Shown one piece after another: positions 1 through 5,306 of a stretch of DNA of 5,306 nt. The stretch is taken from the NCBI GenBank assembly GCA_031255815.1, contig JAIRRU010000308.1, positions 1-5,306 of the forward strand, in the 5' to 3' direction. Source of the stretch: Treponema sp. (GTDB lineage Bacteria > Spirochaetota > Spirochaetia > Treponematales > Breznakiellaceae). The notes under the pieces are model-generated. The model was not told the origin of the DNA, did not search any database, and saw only the letters and a program-made list of their open reading frames with translations. Position 1 is the stretch's first letter; every line of letters starts with the position of its first letter. A program made the translations under genes and the position numbers.

Positions 1-606
1 CTCCTGGACAAGGAGATGAACCTGGTCCGGGGAGGGGACGCCGTGTCCGCCCAGACCGCTTTGGACAAACACTACTACCTTTCGCTCTGGAACGCTTTAA
101 AAAAGCTTCCCGGGAAGGATCGCGTTTCGTCGGAAAGGATCCTGTCAGAGGAAATTTCCCTTAGAAACGCCGTCTGGGCGCTGCGCTTGCGGAGCTACTA
201 CGGCATGAGCGGGGAGGACACGGCCCGTCATTTGATGGATATCAGCCTGCCGGATACGCGGGGCGGAAAAGCCCTTTCCCTGGCCGCCGACGCCAGGGCC
301 ATGCTGGATCTGCCCCTGGACAACCGTTCCGCCTGGTCGGATTGGAAGCGGGAACGCTTCCTTAATCCCGAAAGGCCCGGGGAATCCTGGCGGGCCAACC
401 CCCGGTATTTCCAGAACGCCGCCAGCGCCTATCTTTACCGGCTTGCCTTTCGTTCCTTCAGGCTTAAACCTTTTTCCCTGGATGTGATTTTTTGTTTTGT
501 CCGCATCAAACAGTTTGAGGAGGATCTCCTTACCAGCGTGGCCGAGGGCCTGGGCCTGGGCATGTCCAGTCAGGACGTGTTTGCCCTCCTGGAGGTGGAA
601 GTTTGA
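1..606 (+). CDS. atpC: V/A-type ATPase subunit C (central-stalk socket), 5'-truncated by window edge
   Basis: This is the 3' part of the V/A-type ATPase subunit C gene (subunit d in eukaryotes, NtpC in Enterococcus). The protein sits on the proteolipid ring and couples it to the central shaft D/F. The frame is open from base 1, giving 201 codons before TGA at 604-606. The family is usually about 320-360 residues, so roughly the first 120-150 are outside the window. The methionine codon at base 16 is internal, not a start. Visible family traits are an Asp-anchored Tyr-rich helix (ALDKHYY), the segment EISLRNAVWALRLRSYYGM, which matches the family's 'D-x-x-N...LR' helix, and a C-terminal segment LKPFSLDVIFCFVRIKQFEE followed by a helix ending in GLGMSSQDVFALLEV. 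It has no membrane segments. Subunit C sequences diverge strongly, so the call leans partly on position directly before subunit I. A shared operon transcript is inferred from the 4-base overlap with that gene. Confidence 0.86.
   Translation, partial: LLDKEMNLVRGGDAVSAQTALDKHYYLSLWNALKKLPGKDRVSSERILSEEISLRNAVWALRLRSYYGMSGEDTARHLMDISLPDTRGGKALSLAADARAMLDLPLDNRSAWSDWKRERFLNPERPGESWRANPRYFQNAASAYLYRLAFRSFRLKPFSLDVIFCFVRIKQFEEDLLTSVAEGLGLGMSSQDVFALLEVEV
591..598 (+). promoter_or_regulatory. Shine-Dalgarno deciding the TTG start of subunit I
   Basis: GGAGGTGG lies inside the last codons of subunit C and ends 4 bases before TTG at 603. This near-perfect anti-16S match at sensible spacing favours the TTG start. 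The first ATG of the frame, at 621, has only a weak purine stretch upstream. TTG and the C stop overlap as TTGA (603-606), so the two genes are probably translationally coupled. Confidence 0.8.
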
Positions 607-2759
607 TTCGTCCCCGGAAGATGAAGCATATTGAACTTACCGTCCTTACCCGGGACGTGGATCAGGTAATCGAGTACCTGGGCCGCCGGGGGATCATGCA
701 TTTTTCCGAATCTCCGGGAAACGCCGGGCCCGGCGCCGCTCCGCCGTCCGCGGGCGTATCCCCCGCGGGGGCCGGTTTCGGGCTGAGGGGCGGCGCGCCT
801 GAACCGGCGGCTTTCCTCCCGGAAGGCGGGGCTCCGGGAAGCTTCCCGGGCCGTACCGTCGCGCCCTCCGCCAGCGTTCACAGCCTGAACGAGGCGGCTT
901 ATACCCATATCCGGGATAACCTGGAAAGGCTCAGTTCCGGGGCCTCTTTCCTGGGACTGGAACTTCCCGCGGAGCCCGGGGAAGACAGCCGTTTCCCCGG
1001 AGAGGCCGAAGAAGTTTTAACCGGCAGCCTCCACGCCGCGGTAAGCGCCCTAAAGGAAAAGGAAGACGGGGCGGAACTGGAAAAACGCAAGGTAGAGGAA
1101 ACCCTCAACGAGGCCCGGGCCTTTGCCAACTTAAACGCCCCCTTCGCCGATCTGGATCAGCTTTCCTACCTTACGCTAAGGGTAGGCCGCCTGGACCCCA
1201 AGGCCCAGGAGGGCATCAGGCAGCGCCTGGCGGACCGGGCGGTGATCATCCGCCTGGGCGACGGGGGGGATCGGGTTCTGGCCGCGGCGTCCCGGAAAGG
1301 CCGTTTTGCCCTGGATTCGGAATTGAAGAGCGCGGGTTTTATGCCCATCCTTATCCCCGAGGACTACCAGGGAATACCCGCCGAACTTCTCTCCGGCCTG
1401 GAGGGCCGGCTTAAAACCGCGAAAGCGGAACTGGCCAAGATACGGGAAGACAAGGAAGCCCTGAAAAAGGAAACCGCCGCCTCTTTCGCGGAACTCACCG
1501 CGAGCTACCTTATGGCCGCCGCCACGGAACAGCTCAAGTCCCGGCTTACGGCCACCCGCAGCATCTACATCCTCTCCGGCTGGGTTCCCCAGGACGCCCT
1601 GGCCCGCCTGGCGGAGGATCTGTCAAAGCTGACCGGGGGGCGGATTGCCCTGCGCTCTTACAATCCCGAGGAGATGCCCGGTGTTGTTGAGGGCAGGGAG
1701 AAGGTGCCCGTATCCTTAAAGCACGGGGCTTTTGTAAAAGGTTTCGAGGGGCTGGTGTTTTCCTACGGGGCGCCCCTGTACGGAACCCTGGATCCCACCC
1801 CTCTGGTGGCCTTCTTTTTCACGATCCTCTTCGGCATTATGTTCGGCGACGTGGGCCAGGGGCTGGTGCTGTTCCTCGTGGGGATAGCCGTGGGCAGCCG
1901 GGGCTTTAAGGCGGCCAGGAGGCTCCGATCCTATTCCACCCCCCTTATGGCGGTGGGCGTTTCTTCCATGGTCATGGGCTTTCTCAACGGGGAATTTTTC
2001 ACCAACGAGGAGATTCTGGCAGGCCCCACCAGGGCGCTGCTGGGACTCTTTATGGATAATCCGCCTGATCGGATCCTCCGCCTGATGCCCGAAAAGGGCA
2101 ATGTGGCGAAGCTGCTTTACTTTTTCGGTTTTACCATCGCCGTGGGGGTGCTGCTGAACTCCGCCGGGCTTATCGTGAACATCATAAACAAGTTCATCGC
2201 CAAAAAATACGAGGCGGCTTTTTTCGCCAAGACGGGCCTGGCCGGGCTTCTCTTTTTCTGGTACGCCGTCTTTATCGCCGTCCGCTGCCTGGCCGGCGGC
2301 AGCTTCGCCTGGTTCGACTTCCCGGGACTGATCATACCGGTTCTGGGGATCTTTTTCGGCCCGGTAATAGGGCGGATCATCAGCGGCAAGCGGCCCGTAT
2401 TGGCCGAAGGTTTTATGGCTTTTGTCATGGAAGGCTTTGTGGAGATTCTGGAAACCCTTTCCACCTATATTTCCAATACCGTAAGCTTCCTCCGGGTGGG
2501 GGCCTTCGCCCTGTCCCACGCGGTGCTTTCGTTCATCGTTTTTACCCTTTCGGGCATGGTAAGCCGGGGTGCGGCGGCCGGGCCCTTTTTCGCCCTGGCC
2601 GTGGTGATTTTCGGCAACGCCCTTATCATCGCGCTGGAAGGCATGATCGTCGCCATCCAGGTGGTCAGGCTCCAGTATTACGAATTTTTCAGCAAGTTTT
2701 TTACCGAAACCGGAGTAGCCTTTAGCCCCTTCCGGTTCCGCGGGGAGGCGCGGGGCTAA
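603..2759 (+). CDS. atpI: V/A-type ATPase subunit I (membrane stator 'a' subunit)
   Basis: This 718-residue membrane subunit carries the two ion half-channels beside the K ring and anchors the peripheral stalks. Residues 1 to about 390 are the cytoplasmic arm. It holds charged coiled-coil stretches near 148-175 and 262-300. Residues about 397-718 are the membrane domain, opening with DPTP (397-400) and TILFGIMFGDVGQG, and I count about eight hydrophobic segments. The ion-translocation arginine is Arg631 in SFLRVGAFALSHA, matching yeast Vph1 Arg735. A second conserved arginine, Arg689, follows EGM (from Glu679) and precedes EFFSKFF, matching Vph1 Arg799. These residues suggest a working enzyme. 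The start is TTG, supported by GGAGGTGG upstream and by the typical N-terminus MIRPRKMK. The odd feature is a Gly/Ala/Pro-rich segment at about residues 37-92, between the first beta-alpha unit and the helix AYTHIRDNLERL. Length is otherwise normal for the family (about 600-700). Confidence 0.97.
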   Translation: MIRPRKMKHIELTVLTRDVDQVIEYLGRRGIMHFSESPGNAGPGAAPPSAGVSPAGAGFGLRGGAPEPAAFLPEGGAPGSFPGRTVAPSASVHSLNEAAYTHIRDNLERLSSGASFLGLELPAEPGEDSRFPGEAEEVLTGSLHAAVSALKEKEDGAELEKRKVEETLNEARAFANLNAPFADLDQLSYLTLRVGRLDPKAQEGIRQRLADRAVIIRLGDGGDRVLAAASRKGRFALDSELKSAGFMPILIPEDYQGIPAELLSGLEGRLKTAKAELAKIREDKEALKKETAASFAELTASYLMAAATEQLKSRLTATRSIYILSGWVPQDALARLAEDLSKLTGGRIALRSYNPEEMPGVVEGREKVPVSLKHGAFVKGFEGLVFSYGAPLYGTLDPTPLVAFFFTILFGIMFGDVGQGLVLFLVGIAVGSRGFKAARRLRSYSTPLMAVGVSSMVMGFLNGEFFTNEEILAGPTRALLGLFMDNPPDRILRLMPEKGNVAKLLYFFGFTIAVGVLLNSAGLIVNIINKFIAKKYEAAFFAKTGLAGLLFFWYAVFIAVRCLAGGSFAWFDFPGLIIPVLGIFFGPVIGRIISGKRPVLAEGFMAFVMEGFVEILETLSTYISNTVSFLRVGAFALSHAVLSFIVFTLSGMVSRGAAAGPFFALAVVIFGNALIIALEGMIVAIQVVRLQYYEFFSKFFTETGVAFSPFRFRGEARG
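711..878 (+). other. Low-complexity, palindrome-rich in-frame insertion in atpI
   Basis: Residues about 37-92 of subunit I are almost only Gly, Ala, Pro and Ser and look disordered. They split otherwise recognisable arm-domain sequence. The DNA is very GC-rich and contains perfect palindromes at 723-734 (GCCGGGCCCGGC), 760-771 (CCCCCGCGGGGG), 792-799 (GGCGCGCC) and 834-849 (CCGGGAAGCTTCCCGG). There is also an 8-pair stem 771-778/801-808 that closes with one wobble. A 9-base direct repeat, CTCCGGGAA, occurs at 712-720 and 832-840, exactly 120 bases (40 codons) apart. The insertion borders are approximate, because they were judged without an alignment. Confidence 0.6.
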
Positions 2760-2760
2760 G

Positions 2761-2796
2761 GGGCTTGTCCGGGAACCGGATTTTCCGGGCAAGCCT
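2761..2796 (+). repeat. Hairpin repeat element, copy A (between atpI and atpK)
   Basis: An inverted repeat pairs 2762-2775 with 2782-2795 (14 pairs, two of them G-T wobbles) around the loop CCGGAT. It begins 2 bases after the atpI stop. The same 36-base element recurs at 3535-3570 with 24 of 36 ungapped positions identical, and both ends (GGGCT and GCAAGCCT) are conserved. No T-run follows it (next bases GATGCAGG), so it is not a classic intrinsic terminator. It could be an mRNA-stability or processing hairpin that separates atpI from atpK expression, or a member of a dispersed palindromic repeat family. Function is inferred. Confidence 0.75.
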
Positions 2797-2809
2797 GATG
2801 CAGGATTCT

Positions 2810-2827
2810 GGCGGCGGTATCGCCGCT
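2810..2827 (+). promoter_or_regulatory. Short GC hairpin just upstream of the atpK ribosome-binding site
   Basis: GCGGCG (2811-2816) pairs perfectly with CGCCGC (2821-2826) around the 4-base loop GTAT, and a G-T wobble extends the outside. The stem ends 7 bases before the AGGAG of atpK and is followed by TTGTTATA, too poor in T for a confident terminator. It might protect the 5' end of a processed atpK message or tune its translation; this is speculative. Confidence 0.5.
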
Positions 2828-2833
2828 TGTTAT

Positions 2834-2838
2834 AGGAG
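2834..2838 (+). promoter_or_regulatory. Shine-Dalgarno of atpK
   Basis: AGGAG is separated by 6 bases from ATG at 2845. It is the clearest independent ribosome-binding site after a real intergenic gap in the window, which fits the high protein dose needed for a ring-forming subunit. Confidence 0.8.
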
Positions 2839-2844
2839 TGGTAT

Positions 2845-3153
2845 ATGAAACGTATAATAATGTTACTGGCGCTGGTACTGTTTGCTGCGGCCTTGCCGGT
2901 TTTTGCCCAGGAGGCCGCCGAAGCCGCCGAGGGAAGCCCCGCCACGCCGGTCTGGAAGTACTTCGCGGCGGCCCTGGCGGTGGGTATCTCCTGTATCGCC
3001 GGAGGTATCGCGGTGGGCCAGATCGGTTCGGCCGCCATGGGGGCCATGAGCGAGAACCCGGAGCTTTCCGGCAAAGCCATCCCCTACGTCGGGCTGGCGG
3101 AGGGCATCTGCCTTTGGGGCTTCCTGGTAGGTCTTTTGATAATATTTTTTTAG
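2845..3153 (+). CDS. atpK: V/A-type ATPase subunit K (rotor-ring proteolipid, c-type)
   Basis: This 102-residue proteolipid forms the multi-copy membrane rotor ring that carries H+ or Na+ past subunit I. Residues 1-21 look like a cleavable signal peptide: MKRII, a hydrophobic core, then a VFA site before Gln22. A short Glu/Ala linker follows. It then has a single helical hairpin: helix 1 at about 37-66, a polar loop SENPELSGK, and helix 2 at about 78-102. The ion-binding carboxylate is Glu86 in GLAEGICLWGFLVG. The helix-1 segment GQIGSAAMGAM carries Gln59. One hairpin plus a leader resembles the Thermus ring subunit rather than the four-helix NtpK of Enterococcus. The stretch after Glu86 is Gly-Ile, not the Ser/Thr found in many Na+ rings. 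The ATG at 2845 has a good AGGAG upstream and is the only start that keeps the leader intact. Subunit F follows after 6 bases. Confidence 0.95.
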   Translation: MKRIIMLLALVLFAAALPVFAQEAAEAAEGSPATPVWKYFAAALAVGISCIAGGIAVGQIGSAAMGAMSENPELSGKAIPYVGLAEGICLWGFLVGLLIIFF

Positions 3154-3159
3154 ATTTTT

Positions 3160-3513
3160 ATGGATTACTTTTTCATCGGGGATCCGGAACTGCTTACCGC
3201 TTTCCGTTTTGTCGGGGTCGGCGGTTTTCCGGTGTTTGACGCGGAGGAGGCCAGGGAGGCTTTTCTGCGGATCACCCGGGGCTGGGACGGAACCGCCGGA
3301 ACGGCTCTGCCCGGCGCGATGAGCGGGGCCGAAGGCTGCCGGGTGCTGATTATGACCGAAGAAGTGGCCGACTGGCTGGGGGATACCCTGGTCGAGTGGC
3401 AGCTTTCCGATCGCTATCCTCTGGTGGTGGAGATACCCGGCATCCTCGGGCGGAACCCCGGCCGGAAGACCCTGGTGGATTCAATTCGGGAAGCTATCGG
3501 TATCCATGTATGA
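3160..3513 (+). CDS. atpF: V/A-type ATPase subunit F (central rotor shaft)
   Basis: This 117-residue soluble subunit binds shaft subunit D and forms the central rotor inside the catalytic hexamer. The family pattern is clear. The N-terminal strand FFIGDPELLTAFRFVGVGG matches the usual 'IGD-x-x-x-GF-x-LAG' start. A middle strand VLIMTEEVADWL matches 'ILITE-x-IA'. The C-terminal helix is TLVDSIREAIGI. Residues about 33-58 (EAREAFLRITRG to PGAMSGAEG) form a helix and a loop slightly longer than in compact homologues of about 100 residues. The ATG at 3160 is 6 bases after the atpK stop. The sequence before it is T-rich (AGATTTTT) and shows no Shine-Dalgarno, so translation probably depends on ribosomes finishing atpK. 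The IGD motif begins at residue 6, which rules out a later start. Its place after K and before E differs from the common archaeal order, where F follows C. Confidence 0.93.
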   Translation: MDYFFIGDPELLTAFRFVGVGGFPVFDAEEAREAFLRITRGWDGTAGTALPGAMSGAEGCRVLIMTEEVADWLGDTLVEWQLSDRYPLVVEIPGILGRNPGRKTLVDSIREAIGIHV

Positions 3514-3534
3514 ACCGTATTGGTTTTTAAGGCA

Positions 3535-3570
3535 GGGCTGTTCCAAGGCTCCGGTTTTTGGAGCAAGCCT
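3535..3570 (+). repeat. Hairpin repeat element, copy B (between atpF and atpE)
   Basis: This second copy of the 36-base element lies in the 70-base spacer after atpF. The arm 3535-3548 pairs with 3556-3570 around the loop CTCCGGT, with one bulged A (3565/3566) and several G-T wobbles. The outer ends GGGCT and GCAAGCCT equal those of copy A at 2761-2796. The inner stem differs but remains paired: C-G becomes T-A, G-C becomes C-G, and G-C becomes A-T. No T-run follows, and the atpE ribosome-binding site begins 6 bases downstream. A conserved RNA structure or a palindromic interspersed repeat is inferred. Confidence 0.72.
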
Positions 3571-3575
3571 GGATT

Positions 3576-3579
3576 AGGA
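3576..3579 (+). promoter_or_regulatory. Shine-Dalgarno of atpE
   Basis: AGGA followed by four A residues leads directly into ATG at 3584. Spacing is short but workable, and the A-rich unpaired stretch right after hairpin copy B should keep the start accessible. Confidence 0.65.
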
Positions 3580-3583
3580 AAAA

Positions 3584-4297
3584 ATGGAAGAATTACAGTC
3601 AACAGAGGTACTGGATCGGGAAATTCTGGAAGACGCCCGGCGGAAGGCCTTCCGTATCCTCAAAACCGCGGATGACACGGTAAAGGCCGACAGTGCCGGG
3701 TGGGAGAAGAAAACCGCCGCCGCCCTGGCGGATCTGAATAAACGCCACGAAGAACGCCGCCGGCGGGCCGCGGAGGAGATCATGGCCCGGCTTCCCCTGG
3801 ATCGGCGGCGGGCGGAATCTGAAAAAATCGAGGCCCTCTTGTCCAATGCCCTGGATTGCTGGTACGCCGCGCAGAGCCGTGAACGGCTGCTGGACATACT
3901 GGAAGGGGAACTCAGCAGGCGCCTTGAGGACTACCCCGAATTCGGAAAGCAGCCCTTCCGGGCAACCTTCCACAAACTGGAAAGGGGGGAAGGGGAGGCG
4001 CTCTTGAAAAAGGCCCTCCCCGGGGGAAAATGGGAGATCAATACCTCCGGCCTGGACGCGGGCGGGGCGGCGGGAGCCTCCTCCTCCGGCGCGGGGGCCG
4101 CCATAAAGGCTTCCGGCGTGCTTTCGGGTAAGTACCCGGAGCTGGTGCTCGATTCCCCCCAGGCAAGGATAAGCGCTTCCCTCAACATGTTAACGGGCGA
4201 GCTGTTGGCGGATTACCGCGCCGAGCTTACCCGGGCGCTTATCGGCGATCAGGCGGCGGAGCAGTTCGCCGGACTAAGCCCCGGAGCTTTGCCATGA
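3584..4297 (+). CDS. atpE: V/A-type ATPase subunit E (peripheral stalk)
   Basis: This 237-residue stator subunit pairs with subunit G/H as a long coiled coil linking the top of the catalytic head to subunit I. Residues about 1-115 are one charged helix. It opens with [20 protein letters not shown], typical of the family, and continues through the Arg/Glu-rich [21 protein letters not shown]. Residues about 116-220 form the globular end that contacts subunit B. Its C-terminus [20 protein letters not shown] followed by [12 protein letters not shown] is the best diagnostic match ('RISASL...LL-x-x-x-R-x-EL-x-x-ALFG'). A Gly/Ala/Ser-rich stretch at about 155-176 interrupts the globular domain, making the protein longer than the usual 185-210 residues. 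A 16-residue tail follows ALIG. The stop overlaps the subunit A start as ATGA (4294-4297), which suggests translational coupling. Subunit E is poorly conserved, so the call rests on the two ends and on context. Confidence 0.9.
   Translation: MEELQSTEVLDREILEDARRKAFRILKTADDTVKADSAGWEKKTAAALADLNKRHEERRRRAAEEIMARLPLDRRRAESEKIEALLSNALDCWYAAQSRERLLDILEGELSRRLEDYPEFGKQPFRATFHKLERGEGEALLKKALPGGKWEINTSGLDAGGAAGASSSGAGAAIKASGVLSGKYPELVLDSPQARISASLNMLTGELLADYRAELTRALIGDQAAEQFAGLSPGALP
4046..4111 (+). other. Gly/Ala/Ser-rich low-complexity segment within atpE
   Basis: Residues about 155-176 of subunit E ([15 protein letters not shown] and neighbours) are low in complexity and probably a flexible loop. 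They fall between the globular-domain strand ending WEINTS and the conserved [15 protein letters not shown]. The composition resembles the longer insertion in subunit I of the same operon. Borders are approximate. Confidence 0.55.
4283..4286 (+). promoter_or_regulatory. Shine-Dalgarno of atpA
   Basis: GGAG lies within the last codons of atpE, 7 bases before ATG at 4294. Together with the ATGA stop-start overlap it fixes the start of subunit A. Confidence 0.75.
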
Positions 4298-5306
4298 TCG
4301 AAGGCAGGGTAAAACGGATATCCGGCCCGATTATCCGGGCGGAGGGCCTGGGCGGCGCGGGGCTTTTTGATCTGGTCGAAGTAGGGGAGAAGCGGATCAC
4401 GGGGGAGATTGTCCGTCTGGAAAAAGGGGAGGCCGTAATCCAGGTCTACGAGGACGATACGGGGCTGCGGATCGGCGCTCCCGCGGTGTCCACGGGACGG
4501 CCCCTTTCGGCGCTCCTGGGGCCCGGCCTTATGGGAACCATCTACGACGGCATACAGCGGCCCCTGGAGGCCCTCTGCAAAGAAAACGGGGCCTTCATGT
4601 CTCCCGGCGCGAGGGGGGAGCCCCTGGACACTTCCCGGCTCTGGCGCTTTACGCCCGACCCGGAACTGGCCGCCAAAATCGCCAAAGGGGAGGAAGTTAA
4701 AGCCTTTCCGGGCCTCGTCCTGGGTTCGGTGAAAGAGACCGAAAGCATTGCCTGCAAGATAATGGTTCCCCCCGGAACCAGGGGAGGGGAGATCGTTGCC
4801 CTTTCCCCGGAGGGGGATTACCGGATCGGCGGAATCGCCGCCTCTACCGGAGGGGGGGAGGAAATCCCCCTGGCCCAGTGGTGGCCGGTGAGGATGCCCC
4901 GCCCCAGCGCGGAGCGGCTTTCTCCGGATCAGCCCCTGATCACCGGGGAGCGGGTTATCGACGTGTTTTTCCCCCTCTCCAAGGGGGGGACTGCCGCCAT
5001 TCCCGGAGGCTTCGGCACGGGCAAGACCATGACCCAGCACGCCATTGCCAAGTGGTGCGATGCGGACGTGATCATTTACATCGGCTGCGGCGAACGGGGG
5101 AACGAGATGACCGACGTGCTTACCGAGTTCCCCCAGCTCCAAGACCCCCGTACCGGGCGATCCCTCATGGAGCGAACCATACTCATCGCCAACACTTCCA
5201 ACATGCCCGTGGCGGCCCGGGAGGTCTCCATCTACACCGGGGTAACCCTGGCGGAGTTTTACCGGGACATGGGCTACCATGTGGCCATCATGGCGGATTC
5301 CACCAG
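4294..5306 (+). CDS. atpA: V/A-type ATPase catalytic subunit A, 3'-truncated by window edge
   Basis: This is the catalytic subunit that hydrolyses or makes ATP; three copies alternate with B in the head. The visible 337 codons stay open to the end of the window. Full-length homologues are about 580-600 residues, so about 250 are missing. The N-terminal barrel starts [16 protein letters not shown] and includes [21 protein letters not shown] region at about 75-190 holds the non-homologous 'bulge' domain, with LWRFTPD and [11 protein letters not shown]. The P-loop is GGFGTGKT at 238-245 with Lys244. The catalytic glutamate is Glu267 in [12 protein letters not shown], followed by Arg268. The offset from Enterococcus NtpA (Lys238, Glu261, Arg262) is a constant six residues. 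Further on, [36 protein letters not shown] and MADST match the family almost word for word. All nucleotide-binding residues that can be seen are intact. The start overlaps the atpE stop (ATGA). B and D are expected downstream. Confidence 0.98.
   Translation, partial: MIEGRVKRISGPIIRAEGLGGAGLFDLVEVGEKRITGEIVRLEKGEAVIQVYEDDTGLRIGAPAVSTGRPLSALLGPGLMGTIYDGIQRPLEALCKENGAFMSPGARGEPLDTSRLWRFTPDPELAAKIAKGEEVKAFPGLVLGSVKETESIACKIMVPPGTRGGEIVALSPEGDYRIGGIAASTGGGEEIPLAQWWPVRMPRPSAERLSPDQPLITGERVIDVFFPLSKGGTAAIPGGFGTGKTMTQHAIAKWCDADVIIYIGCGERGNEMTDVLTEFPQLQDPRTGRSLMERTILIANTSNMPVAAREVSIYTGVTLAEFYRDMGYHVAIMADST

Noticed and set aside
621..623. ATG at 621 as the start of subunit I
   Set aside because: It has no good ribosome-binding site, whereas TTG at 603 has GGAGGTGG at ideal spacing and gives the coupled TTGA overlap. 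The difference is only six residues, so it is not completely excluded.
570..908. Antisense frame covering the atpI low-complexity insertion
   Set aside because: Composition is as biased as the sense strand, and there is no start signal or recognisable motif. The palindromes explain why both strands stay open.
2761..2830. Rho-independent terminator between atpI and atpK
   Set aside because: Stable hairpins exist, but neither is followed by a run of T. The genes downstream belong to the same complex, so a full stop of transcription there is unlikely.
1716..3080. 454-codon antisense open frame opposite atpI, the atpI-atpK spacer and atpK
   Set aside because: Its translation is rich in Pro, Gly, Lys and His with no domain, and it mirrors the codon bias of conserved genes on the + strand. 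Long antisense frames are expected in GC-rich coding DNA.
2838..3239. 133-codon + strand frame starting at GTG 2838, overlapping atpK and atpF
   Set aside because: It overlaps two clearly conserved subunits in a third frame, and its Gly/Arg-rich translation has no family traits.
3514..3583. Internal promoter for atpE and atpA
   Set aside because: I could not find a convincing -35/-10 pair; the spacer is mostly taken up by hairpin copy B.
4249..5280. 343-codon antisense open frame opposite atpA
   Set aside because: It lies fully opposite the highly conserved catalytic subunit and has low-complexity Gly/Pro/Arg/His content without a recognisable fold or a ribosome-binding site.
1..5306. Mobile element, CRISPR array, tRNA or other non-ATPase system
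   Set aside because: The window is filled by six adjoining ATPase subunit genes. No terminal repeats, transposase, spacer array or cloverleaf was seen.

Overview
The window is one stretch of a V/A-type (vacuolar/archaeal-type) ATPase operon on the + strand. It reads C (3' part), I, K, F, E, A (5' part). Every gene points the same way, and intergenic space is only 6 to 85 bases or replaced by 4-base overlaps. Both edges cut genes: subunit C lacks its start and subunit A lacks roughly its last 40 percent. Bacteria with this enzyme include spirochaetes, Thermus, clostridia and enterococci. The protein style (subunit I beginning MIRPRKMK, the GGFGTGKT P-loop in A, short divergent C and E subunits) and the high GC suggest a GC-rich spirochaete of the Treponema/Spirochaeta type. 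That assignment is inference and was not tested by a search.

Layout: 1-606 is the C-terminal 201 codons of the central-stalk subunit C. 603-2759 is subunit I (the membrane stator 'a' subunit), with a TTG start overlapping the C stop. 2760-2844 is a leader with two hairpins. 2845-3153 is the proteolipid K with a signal peptide. 3160-3513 is subunit F, 6 bases downstream and without a Shine-Dalgarno. 3514-3583 is a second spacer with a hairpin. 3584-4297 is the peripheral-stalk subunit E. 4294-5306 is the catalytic subunit A, starting in an ATGA overlap and running off the window. B and D probably follow.

Together A (with B, not seen) forms the ATP-handling hexamer. F and C connect the central stalk to the K rotor ring. 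I provides the ion half-channels and, with E (and normally G), the stator. No G/H stalk gene lies between C and A, so it must be elsewhere, possibly upstream.

The operon is a known system, and I see no new defence, mobile or biosynthetic system in it. The points worth a second look are these. A 36-base hairpin element occurs in both real spacers of the operon, 24 of 36 positions identical, with compensatory changes in the stem. A Gly/Ala/Pro-rich, palindrome-rich segment of about 56 residues sits in the N-terminal domain of subunit I, and a smaller Gly/Ala/Ser-rich one in subunit E. The proteolipid has an ambiguous ion-binding site (Gln and Glu present, the usual hydroxyl residue replaced by Gly). 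Subunit F starts without a visible ribosome-binding site.
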